Shown: in pieces, positions 1 through 6,103 of the stretch | Numbering within the stretch: the stretch's first letter is position 1 | Layout: each line of letters opens with the position of its first letter | From: Bacillota bacterium | Lineage (GTDB): Bacteria > Bacillota_I > Bacilli_A > RF39 > UBA660 | Length of the DNA: 9,169 nt | Direction of reading: 5' to 3' | NCBI GenBank assembly: GCA_018381595.1 | Contig: JAGZRP010000023.1 | Coordinates: 1-9,169 of the forward strand | Position numbers and translations under genes: made by a program | Notes under the pieces: generated by a model | What the model was told of the DNA's origin: nothing | What the model saw: only the letters and a program-made list of their open reading frames with translations | Databases searched by the model: none

Positions 1-1728
1 AATCGTAATTGGAATTTGTAAATAAGTAAATACTTTTTTATATAAGTCAAAGGAAGTCTTTCTATCCTGCAAAATGGCAAAATCAGAATATGTTACTTCT
101 CTTAAATTCCCATGATCATTTATTTTTTCTTTTCTCTCAATTCGTTTCTTGATATCGTTTCCAATGATAAATGCTTCTATTTCTTCTTTTCGATAGGTTT
201 CTTTTTCTTTGGTGTCTTGATATTCATAATCTAATACTTCCATTTGATAATCTGTTTTCTTATCTTTTACAGTTTCATAAGATAAATTACCAAATATCAT
301 TTCTTCTTGATTGTGATAATGAACCCCTCCAATTAATTCATCCATGATTGCTTGAAATAAAAGGTTAATTCCATCTACCACTTCTTTTCTAGAACGAAAG
401 TTTTTAGAAAGCGTAATAAGTGTTCCACCTTCATTTTTTTGAAATTGATAAAAACGTTCCATAAAAATATTAGGATTCGCATTACGAAAGCGATAAATAG
501 ATTGTTTTACATCTCCTACAGTATATACATTATTATTTTGGATCATAGATACAAAGTAAGTTCCTATATCATTCGTATCTTGATATTCATCAATCATAAT
601 CTCATAAATACTTTCTTGAAATTCTTTACGAATCGATTCATGTTCTTCTAGAATTTGAATTGCGAATCTTCCAATATCATGAAATTCATAATAATTCCAA
701 TTTTTCTTTTCTTGTTCTAATCGATGAAAATAAGTAATGAGGATTTCTTTTAGAATCAAAACAGTATCCTTTGTTTTTAAAATTTCATCAATATAATCTT
801 CTTTTTTGGAATAGACACATAAATCTTTTAGTTTTTGGATTTCTTTTTTGAGTCCGCCTATTTCTTCTTTTAACTGGTTTTTTTCTTCTTCATCTATCTT
901 TTTCGAACGTGGAAAGGATGGAAGTGAAAAGCAAGCAACAAGTGGCGCATATACATCATATTCATGTTCTTTTAGAATTGGGTCATAAATCATTTGAATA
1001 TTAAGAAGATATTCTTCTAATAATTGCGAATAGCCTGTATTCAGATGTTGTTTTAATTCTTCCCCAATAAATTCCTTTTGTGTTTGAATTTCTTGTTCAT
1101 AAGAAAGAAATTGTTTTTCAATAAACGATTCATTTATATTTTGATAACTTTCTTCTAAAGACGTTTTGATATGAATCCGACTGGTTAATGTATTGGCAAC
1201 TTTTAAAAGAGTCTTTTGAATATCGGTATCATCTTTTACTGTAAATGTATCTAAAAATTTCAAGAATAATGGTTCTTCTTTTTCATAAAATTCTTGAAAT
1301 GTATTTTCCATACATCGCTTTTTCAAATCGTTGATAAAAATAGTATCCCCAATTTGAACATTATCTTCTATTCCTAAAAGATAGTGATATTTTTTAACAA
1401 GATTTAAACTGAAACTATCAAAGGTACAGATGTTAGACAAATCAATTTTTTCAAGTTCTTGTGCAAGTTCTGGATACCCATTTGAAATGGCAACTTCTAA
1501 TTTTTGTTTGACACGTTCTTTCATTTCCTTTGCTGCAGCATTAGTAAATGTCAATACAATGAGGTCTAAGATAGAGTGTCCTTCTTTTAATAGTTCCAAG
1601 ATTCTTTCTGTCAAGACTGCAGTCTTTCCACTTCCTGCTCCTGCACTGACTAAAATAGAAGTATTTCTCGTTGCAATCGCATTCCATTGTTCATCCGTCC
1701 ATGTACTATCAATTGGTTTTGTCTTCAT
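1..1728 (-). CDS. addA: AddA, ATP-dependent helicase/nuclease subunit A (N-terminal 576 codons, runs off left edge)
   Basis: AddA is the motor and nuclease subunit of AddAB, the RecBCD counterpart of Bacillota. It unwinds and resects double-strand DNA ends in the cytoplasm before RecA loading. The visible part is the UvrD-like superfamily 1 helicase half: Walker A SAGAGSGKT at residues 28-36, motif Ia TFTNAAAKEMKERV around 60-73, CTFDSF around 101-106, Walker B DEYQDTN at 380-386, VGDVKQSIYRFR at 404-415 and NFRSR at 443-447. The family is usually about 1,200 residues, so the second helicase domain and the C-terminal RecB-like nuclease should lie beyond the left edge. The ATG at 1728 is set by a strong site, AGGAGGTG at 1735-1742. 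The start lies inside the end of addB with a 20-nt overlap, which implies one transcript and coupled translation. No frame break is seen. The identification is near certain. Confidence 0.96.
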   Translation of the reverse strand, partial: MKTKPIDSTWTDEQWNAIATRNTSILVSAGAGSGKTAVLTERILELLKEGHSILDLIVLTFTNAAAKEMKERVKQKLEVAISNGYPELAQELEKIDLSNICTFDSFSLNLVKKYHYLLGIEDNVQIGDTIFINDLKKRCMENTFQEFYEKEEPLFLKFLDTFTVKDDTDIQKTLLKVANTLTSRIHIKTSLEESYQNINESFIEKQFLSYEQEIQTQKEFIGEELKQHLNTGYSQLLEEYLLNIQMIYDPILKEHEYDVYAPLVACFSLPSFPRSKKIDEEEKNQLKEEIGGLKKEIQKLKDLCVYSKKEDYIDEILKTKDTVLILKEILITYFHRLEQEKKNWNYYEFHDIGRFAIQILEEHESIRKEFQESIYEIMIDEYQDTNDIGTYFVSMIQNNNVYTVGDVKQSIYRFRNANPNIFMERFYQFQKNEGGTLITLSKNFRSRKEVVDGINLLFQAIMDELIGGVHYHNQEEMIFGNLSYETVKDKKTDYQMEVLDYEYQDTKEKETYRKEEIEAFIIGNDIKKRIERKEKINDHGNLREVTYSDFAILQDRKTSFDLYKKVFTYLQIPITI

Positions 1729-4111
1729 CTTTCTCACCTCCTATAAATTCAAGTGACTTATATTCTTTTACTTGTCTGATATTTTCTATTTTACGAAAAC
1801 AGATATCACGATAACTACAATAAGCACACCCTGTTATTTCACTTACTTTTTCATACCCAATACGGATTGGAGCAATTTCAAATTGACATGTTTCAATCTG
1901 ATGAATTGCTTTTTCTAAGTGTTCTTCTACCATATTCAATAATGTTTCTAATAACGCATCATCGAATACTTTTGCGCCTTGATAAAAGGTTCCATCTTTT
2001 TTCACACGTATCCCTTTTATCATTCCTTTTTCCATATATTGATTATCAATATGATATAAAAGAGACGTACTATCTTTTACATATCCATCTAATTGATAGA
2101 AATCACTTCTCATTTCTTCATATGTCTTTTTTTCATTATACACCATGACATTTGGCAAAATATGTTGTAAAAAGAAACCAGCTATTTTTGGATGATTCAA
2201 TTTTTCTGTATGTTTCAAAAAGTATAGATACATAAGTAATTGCATGTCCAAACCATAAGCTACTCGGTTTAGATCTACTTTGGTATTTCCTGTTTTATAA
2301 TCAATGACAATCGCATAGACTTCTCCATTTAATTCCAGTGTTAATATTTTATCAATCACACCAATGAGTTTGATGTGAAGGGTTCCTATTTGTTCTAAAG
2401 TAAACGTTTCTTCTAACGTTGCTTTTTGAAATTCCGTTCTATCTAATTCATGAAGAATATGCGTACAGATTTTCATGAGCTCATATTGATATTTTTCTAA
2501 ATAAAATAATTCTTTTTTCGAAAGTTCCTGATTATTTTTTACTTCGTTTATCTTTTCTGTAATCAGTTGTTCTATATTTTCTGTTTCATATACTTTTGAC
2601 AAAATATCGTGAAATAATGTTCCGATCATGGTTGCATTTCCTTTTATTTTTTCTTTTACTTTTAAAATATGTTTTAGATAAAAGCGAAATGGACAATGAA
2701 AGTAAGTATCTAATGAAGAATAAGAAAGTGTTAATTCTCCGTTTAAATACTGTGGTAATTCATTTTCGTTGATAGTCTGATATTGATTTTGATAACTTTT
2801 ATAATCTTCTATGAAAACACGATGGCAAAGCATCTCATAATCTTTTGTTTTCTCATGATATTTTAAATAAGTATCTAAAGATGCAGCAAGTAAATAGCGA
2901 TTATAGGAATTGTTTTCATAATGATACTCGTCTTTTTTGATACAAACTGGTCGGATTTGATTTAATTTCTGAATGATTGGAGAAATTGTATAATTTGAAA
3001 AAGAACTTGTTTCTGCAAAACTCAGATAAAGATGTTTTAGATGAGAAAAAAGATACAATAGTCTTGCTTCTTCTCTTTTATTTTTTTGAATACTCGTTTC
3101 GATATTCATGACTTCTTTTTCACGATCTCTCACATACTCAATATCCAATTTGATATTGGGAATACTTTCTTGGTTACAGCCTACGATAAAATAATAATCA
3201 TCAATATTCCCAAGATATAATTCTGATTCAATTGTTACAGCATTTTCATATACTTCCATTTCTATCTTTGTTTTTTGAGATTCAAACTTTAAAATAGAAT
3301 ATAGCTCTCTCACTTTTCCATCTTCATGAATATATTGAGCTACCAAATCAGCAAATAATTCTAAAGCTTTCTTGTCGCCCTCTTTCATTGGAATTGTCTT
3401 CTCAATGACAGTTTCTATTTCGCGAATTGGTAAATGACTATCTTTCATTTGTTCTAATAATTCCTGGATGATTGGAAAGCTATAGATAGAAAATTGTTTG
3501 TTTATCGTGTATGGAATTTGATATAGTTCGAGTACTTGCGTACAATAGGACTGATACTCACTGGATGCATTTAAAATATGAATTCTATTGAAACGAATCC
3601 CATCCTGAACCAGTTTTACGATCTGAGATGCTACATCACATAGTTCTTCTCTTACTGTATCAAATGTAGTACATGGAACTAAAGTATCAACAAGTTCCAT
3701 ATCATTTACCTGCACGACTGAAATTTGTTCTTTTTTTAAATCTTCTAATAAGCGATGGTCACATAAAAAATTACTTTCATGTAAAATGGTAACCTTCCCT
3801 TTTTTCAATTGTTCTTTTAAATAGGTAGATGGAATCATAATATGATTTTGAATCAGATCTTGTCTCAATTCCCACAATTCTTTTTCTTTTTCTGTGACTT
3901 GCCATAAAATAGGTTTTAATTTTGTTGCAACAGAGGGTAAATATCCTTTTTTTAACATATAAAAAAGATAATTATCTTGATAACTACCGTATAACATTTT
4001 TTCTAATTCAGAGATAGATAAAAATTTACGTTGTTCCAACTTCTCATTTTGCTCTTCAGAAATTAGGAATCTATGTTTTTCATATGAAGTTGTTAAAAGA
4101 TAATTTACCAT
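1709..4111 (-). CDS. addB: AddB-type helicase-nuclease subunit, short form of 800 residues
   Basis: AddB partners AddA in end resection and supplies a second RecB-like nuclease held together by an iron-sulphur cluster. The C-terminal half shows this clearly: first cluster cysteine C473 in TYFHCPFRFYLKH, then C762-x2-C765-x5-C771. Nuclease residues are H501 (GTLFHDIL), D587 (GVIDKI), D604-Y-K606 (IDYKTG) and Q624 in GLDMQLLMYLYFL. The N-terminal half is diverged and has no GxxGxGKS/T loop near its start. At 800 residues it is much shorter than Bacillus AddB (about 1,170), with the loss in the helicase-like part. The start is the ATG at 4111, preceded by GGTGAT and giving the family-like MVNYLLTTSYEKHR. 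The frame stays open upstream to 4219, but that extension runs through a terminator and overlaps the kinase gene. It ends with TGA followed at once by an in-frame TAG, and overlaps addA by 20 nt. Confidence 0.93.
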   Translation of the reverse strand: MVNYLLTTSYEKHRFLISEEQNEKLEQRKFLSISELEKMLYGSYQDNYLFYMLKKGYLPSVATKLKPILWQVTEKEKELWELRQDLIQNHIMIPSTYLKEQLKKGKVTILHESNFLCDHRLLEDLKKEQISVVQVNDMELVDTLVPCTTFDTVREELCDVASQIVKLVQDGIRFNRIHILNASSEYQSYCTQVLELYQIPYTINKQFSIYSFPIIQELLEQMKDSHLPIREIETVIEKTIPMKEGDKKALELFADLVAQYIHEDGKVRELYSILKFESQKTKIEMEVYENAVTIESELYLGNIDDYYFIVGCNQESIPNIKLDIEYVRDREKEVMNIETSIQKNKREEARLLYLFSHLKHLYLSFAETSSFSNYTISPIIQKLNQIRPVCIKKDEYHYENNSYNRYLLAASLDTYLKYHEKTKDYEMLCHRVFIEDYKSYQNQYQTINENELPQYLNGELTLSYSSLDTYFHCPFRFYLKHILKVKEKIKGNATMIGTLFHDILSKVYETENIEQLITEKINEVKNNQELSKKELFYLEKYQYELMKICTHILHELDRTEFQKATLEETFTLEQIGTLHIKLIGVIDKILTLELNGEVYAIVIDYKTGNTKVDLNRVAYGLDMQLLMYLYFLKHTEKLNHPKIAGFFLQHILPNVMVYNEKKTYEEMRSDFYQLDGYVKDSTSLLYHIDNQYMEKGMIKGIRVKKDGTFYQGAKVFDDALLETLLNMVEEHLEKAIHQIETCQFEIAPIRIGYEKVSEITGCAYCSYRDICFRKIENIRQVKEYKSLEFIGGEKDEDKTN
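1735..1742 (-). promoter_or_regulatory. ribosome binding site of addA inside addB
   Basis: AGGAGGTG on the minus strand lies 6 nt before the addA ATG at 1728. It falls within the last codons of addB, so addA is translated by reinitiation or coupled initiation on the addB message. The near-perfect match to the anti-Shine-Dalgarno sequence decides the start. Confidence 0.85.
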
Positions 4112-4115
4112 GTTT

Positions 4116-4121
4116 ATCACC
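4116..4121 (-). promoter_or_regulatory. ribosome binding site that fixes the addB start
   Basis: GGTGAT, part of the AGGAGGTGAT consensus, lies 4 nt before the ATG at 4111. The in-frame ATGs further upstream, between 4129 and 4219, have no comparable site and the outermost would read through the terminator hairpin at 4136-4164. The match is partial and the spacing is short, so this is a moderate call. Confidence 0.6.
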
Positions 4122-4127
4122 ATATTC

Positions 4128-4158
4128 ATTATAACAAAAAACTTGATCGTTTGACCAA
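4128..4158 (-). promoter_or_regulatory. candidate sigma-A promoter of addBA
   Basis: A perfect -10 box TATAAT lies at 4128-4133. The only -35-like hexamer near the right distance is TTGGTC at 4153-4158 with a long 19-bp spacer. That hexamer is part of the left arm of the kinase terminator. Transcription would begin near 4121, leaving a leader of only about 10 nt that starts at the ribosome binding site. The -10 is convincing, the -35 weak. Readthrough of the terminator is the alternative source of addBA transcript. Confidence 0.45.
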
Positions 4159-4164
4159 GTTTTT
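4136..4164 (-). terminator. rho-independent terminator of the kinase unit
   Basis: Read on the minus strand, AAAAACUUGGUC pairs with GAUCAAGUUUUU around an AAAC loop, making a 12-bp stem, and the right arm runs on into a U tract. The position of the single G.U pair is an A/C mismatch on the plus strand, so the structure is built for minus-strand transcripts. It begins about 20 nt after the kinase stop codon and also overlaps the -35 region of the addB promoter candidate. Confidence 0.87.
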
Positions 4165-4184
4165 CATATGTCTTGTTATTTATT

Positions 4185-4703
4185 TTAATACAAATGATAC
4201 CATAATCGTAAAAGAGCATCTTCCAGATATTCTCCTTCTTTTAAAATAATTTTATCTTCGTTCATTGCAAGCAGTCTATCGATTCTTCTATCCCAAGCTT
4301 CTCTTGCCTCTTTACAGAATATTTCATCTTGTCCACGCTCACGAAAATGGTTGATAAATTCTTCTTTTCTCGATTTATCTGGGAGTGCAATGACAAATGG
4401 GACTTCTAACTTTTGAAATGTTTCCATGAGTTCTGGGTCTGTAAATACACATACAATATCATGCGTTTTACGAAGCTCATTGATTTTATTTACATAATTC
4501 ATAGGCCATTCAGGATTTGGAAGTACTCCATCCCTTATATTTTTGCGATGTTCTCTATCCATTGTATAGGCAGATTTATCTAAATAAATATTTCGAAACA
4601 AAGACTGTCCTATTTCTGCAACGTTTTGATACTTTTTCCCTAATGTCGTTTTCCCTATTCCAGAAAATCCACAAATAATCATTCCTAATCTGTTTTCTTC
4701 CAT
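4185..4703 (-). CDS. small P-loop kinase-like protein, function unknown
   Basis: This 172-residue soluble protein opens with a Walker A loop in a hydrophobic strand, IICGFSGIGKTT (residues 9-20). It has no membrane segment. WPMNYVNKI (66-74), a DIVCVF strand (82-87), VIALPDKSRKEEF (104-116) and a C-terminal WDRRIDRL (137-144) recall small nucleotide-kinase-like P-loop proteins common in phages of Bacillota. That likeness is from memory of the pattern, not a search. A nucleoside or nucleotide kinase role would be an inference, and the substrate is unknown. The ATG at 4703 has AAGGGG at 4711-4716, 7 nt upstream. The gene begins 15 nt after the membrane protein gene ends, so the two probably share one message, closed by the terminator at 4136-4164. 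Confidence 0.8.
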   Translation of the reverse strand: MEENRLGMIICGFSGIGKTTLGKKYQNVAEIGQSLFRNIYLDKSAYTMDREHRKNIRDGVLPNPEWPMNYVNKINELRKTHDIVCVFTDPELMETFQKLEVPFVIALPDKSRKEEFINHFRERGQDEIFCKEAREAWDRRIDRLLAMNEDKIILKEGEYLEDALLRLWYHLY

Positions 4704-4718
4704 CTAAATTCCCCTTAC

Positions 4719-5393
4719 TTAAATAAATGACATGGCTTGAATTAATTTTTTACCGTTTGCATTTTTTAATTGAATTGTAAAAATACTTGTTCCTGCATTC
4801 GAAGTATAAGTCACTGTATAAATATTTGTTTTTTCATTCAACGTAATTGATTTTAATGTTGTTGGAAGGGTAATTCCATAATTATCTTTTACTACATAAC
4901 AATATGCGGTATCGGTTTTTACAGGACCCTCTTCCTCTTCTTTTTCATAGTTAGGAATTGAGGCATCAGAAAATGCATTGACAAAATAATCAGAAAGCAT
5001 AGGAGTAACGATTTCTTTTGATACGCAAGTATAATTACTTCCTTCTTCTAATGGATAAGTTTGCTCTGGATGACTATTTTTTAACTTGATTAAAATAAAT
5101 TTTAATTTATTTTCATCGGTTACTTCCTTTGTTGTTACCGTTGTGATCGCACTCAGTGCAAGATTATTTCCTTTGATCCAATCCTCATATTCTTTTTTGA
5201 CAGTGTCCGTTAATGTGATTTTTTTTGCAGTATTCAATTCTGGATTCGTGTTTGGAAGTACTTCATTCATTTGTTCTTTTTGTTTTTCCGGACTAATTAA
5301 ATAAAGAAGTGCGATTACTAAAATAATAATTGCTGATATTTTCATAGAACGTGCATTTTCAATTTTTATCTTTTCTTTTTTCTTCTTGGTCAC
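4719..5393 (-). CDS. membrane-anchored extracytoplasmic protein, unknown function
   Basis: The product has 224 residues and is not recognised. A lysine-rich cytoplasmic start (KKKKEKIK at 3-10) is followed by one hydrophobic segment around 17-34 and then about 190 hydrophilic residues. This indicates a single-pass protein with its C-terminal domain outside. The segment lacks a lipobox and a clear signal peptidase site, so a retained anchor is more likely than secretion. Two cysteines, C123 and C165, could form a disulphide. An acidic patch EKEEEEG lies at 150-156, and the end (TYTSNAGTSIFTIQLKNANG, 195-214) looks like beta strands. The GTG start at 5393 has GTAGGG at 5399-5404, 5 nt upstream. 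An inner ATG before MKISAIII lacks a site. The kinase-like gene follows 15 nt later. Expressed protein: likely; function: open. Confidence 0.8.
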   Translation of the reverse strand: MTKKKKEKIKIENARSMKISAIIILVIALLYLISPEKQKEQMNEVLPNTNPELNTAKKITLTDTVKKEYEDWIKGNNLALSAITTVTTKEVTDENKLKFILIKLKNSHPEQTYPLEEGSNYTCVSKEIVTPMLSDYFVNAFSDASIPNYEKEEEEGPVKTDTAYCYVVKDNYGITLPTTLKSITLNEKTNIYTVTYTSNAGTSIFTIQLKNANGKKLIQAMSFI

Positions 5394-5428
5394 AATATCC
5401 CTACCATTTCTATTTCTATATTCATTTT

Positions 5429-5457
5429 ATCATAGTTTAAAAACTTATGTGTTCGAA
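5429..5457 (-). promoter_or_regulatory. candidate promoter of the membrane protein/kinase unit
   Basis: A -10 box TATGAT at 5429-5434 lies 17 bp from a poor -35, TTCGAA, at 5452-5457. An overlapping TAAAAT can be read 4 bp downstream of the start of TATGAT. A promoter is expected here because the khpA terminator closes the unit before it. The exact boxes are uncertain. Confidence 0.4.
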
Positions 5458-5472
5458 TTTTCAATGATTGAC

Positions 5473-5498
5473 AAAAAAAGTAGATAACTCTACTTTTA
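5473..5498 (-). terminator. rho-independent terminator of rpsP-khpA
   Basis: On the minus strand AAAAGUAGA (5497-5489) pairs perfectly with UCUACUUUU (5484-5476) around a GUUA loop, a 9-bp stem followed by a run of seven U. The left arm starts inside the khpA stop codon at 5496-5498, so no spare sequence separates gene and terminator. Confidence 0.9.
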
Positions 5499-5741
5499 AA
5501 AAGAATCAATATTAATTGTAATTAATCTATTTTCATGGATATAACTAGAGGCTTGAACAATAGTACGAATTGCATTGGCAATCATACCCTTTTTTCCAAT
5601 CACTCTACCCATGTCATCTACACTTACTAATACTTCAATCATGATTTTGTCGTCTTCATCTTCAAAAGCTTTCACACGCACCATATCTGGTTCTTTTACT
5701 ACTGATTTTACTAAAAATTCAGTAAGTGGTACAAAATCCAA
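5496..5741 (-). CDS. khpA: KhpA, KH-domain RNA-binding protein
   Basis: This 81-residue cytoplasmic protein is nearly all one type-II KH domain and matches Bacillus YlqC/KhpA in size. The RNA-gripping GxxG loop is GKKG at 49-52, in MGRVIGKKGMIANAIRTIV. In other Bacillota, KhpA pairs with KhpB (Jag/EloR), binds RNA and affects cell elongation and division. The partner is not in this window. The start is TTG at 5741, only 1 nt after the rpsP stop codon. GAAGG at 5751-5755 inside the end of rpsP serves as ribosome binding site. No better start exists, because the next methionine falls at residue 20 within the domain. The rpsP-khpA order is conserved in Bacillota. Here the unit ends after khpA instead of continuing to rimM-trmD-rplS. 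Confidence 0.93.
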   Translation of the reverse strand: MDFVPLTEFLVKSVVKEPDMVRVKAFEDEDDKIMIEVLVSVDDMGRVIGKKGMIANAIRTIVQASSYIHENRLITINIDSF

Positions 5742-5742
5742 A

Positions 5743-6018
5743 TTAGTTTGCCTTCTTCTTTGATTCGTGGAATTCTTTTAAGATTCCGTTCTTACTTAAG
5801 ATGTTTCTTACAGTATCAGTAGGTTCAGCTCCATTACTTAACCATTTCATAATTGCTTCTTTATTTAGGCTAACTTCTGCAGGTGTTGTTAATGGATTAT
5901 ATGTTCCAACGTTTTCAATAATTTTTCCATCTCTTTTTGTTCTAGAATCAGCTGCTACAATACGATAAAATGGTCTTTTTGTAGCTCCCATTCTTTTTAA
6001 TCTTAGTTTAACTGCCAT
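5743..6018 (-). CDS. rpsP: 30S ribosomal protein bS16
   Basis: bS16 is an early-assembly protein of the small ribosomal subunit. The 91-residue product shows the family start [11 protein letters not shown], then [18 protein letters not shown] (residues 18-35), ENVGTYNP (38-45) and an [20 protein letters not shown] stretch near 57-76, all typical. Usual length is 80-90 residues. The ATG at 6018 is set by GGAGGG at 6025-6030 with 6 nt spacing. The frame stays open upstream to 6072, but this would run through the -10 box and into the -35, so that extension is not translated. khpA follows after a 1-nt gap, suggesting coupled translation. Transcription comes from the strong promoter at 6044-6072, with a leader of roughly 20 nt, too short for a riboswitch. 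Confidence 0.97.
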   Translation of the reverse strand: MAVKLRLKRMGATKRPFYRIVAADSRTKRDGKIIENVGTYNPLTTPAEVSLNKEAIMKWLSNGAEPTDTVRNILSKNGILKEFHESKKKAN

Positions 6019-6043
6019 GTGTTTCCCTCCATTTCTTATTCTC

Positions 6044-6072
6044 ATTTTAACACAGTGTGTTTTATCTGTCAA
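6044..6072 (-). promoter_or_regulatory. strong sigma-A promoter of rpsP-khpA
   Basis: The -35 is a perfect TTGACA at 6067-6072 and the -10 is TAAAAT at 6044-6049, separated by exactly 17 bp, with a TG one base before the -10 (extended -10). It is the best promoter in the window, as expected for a ribosomal protein gene. A 13-bp dyad AACAC-3-GTGTT at 6049-6061 lies in its spacer. Confidence 0.88.
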
Positions 6073-6087
6073 CCATTTTTGGTTAAC
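6068..6087 (-). repeat. inverted repeat overlapping the rpsP -35 box
   Basis: On the minus strand GUUAACCA and UGGUUGAC form an 8-bp stem with one G.U pair around an AAAA loop. It lies 16 nt after the prepilin stop codon and its right arm contains most of the rpsP -35 hexamer. The bases after it are AGAUAAAA, with no U run, so it is not a standard terminator. It could be a weak transcript-end structure for the prepilin gene or a protein-binding dyad. Confidence 0.5.
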
Positions 6088-6103
6088 ACTACATTATATT
6101 CCA

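Noticed and set aside
1430..1756. Plus-strand open frames, for example here and at 439-651, 1867-2148, 5086-5304 and 6566-6763
   Set aside because: Each lies opposite a well-supported minus-strand gene, lacks a ribosome binding site or family features, and is explained by AT-rich antisense codon structure.
4112..4219. An N-terminal extension of 36 codons on AddB
   Set aside because: It would be translated across the kinase terminator, the -10 box and the end of the kinase gene, has no ribosome binding site, and adds residues unlike any AddB start.
6019..6072. An 18-codon upstream extension of rpsP
   Set aside because: It runs through the -10 box and into the -35 box. The inner ATG has GGAGGG at good spacing and gives the conserved [11 protein letters not shown] start.
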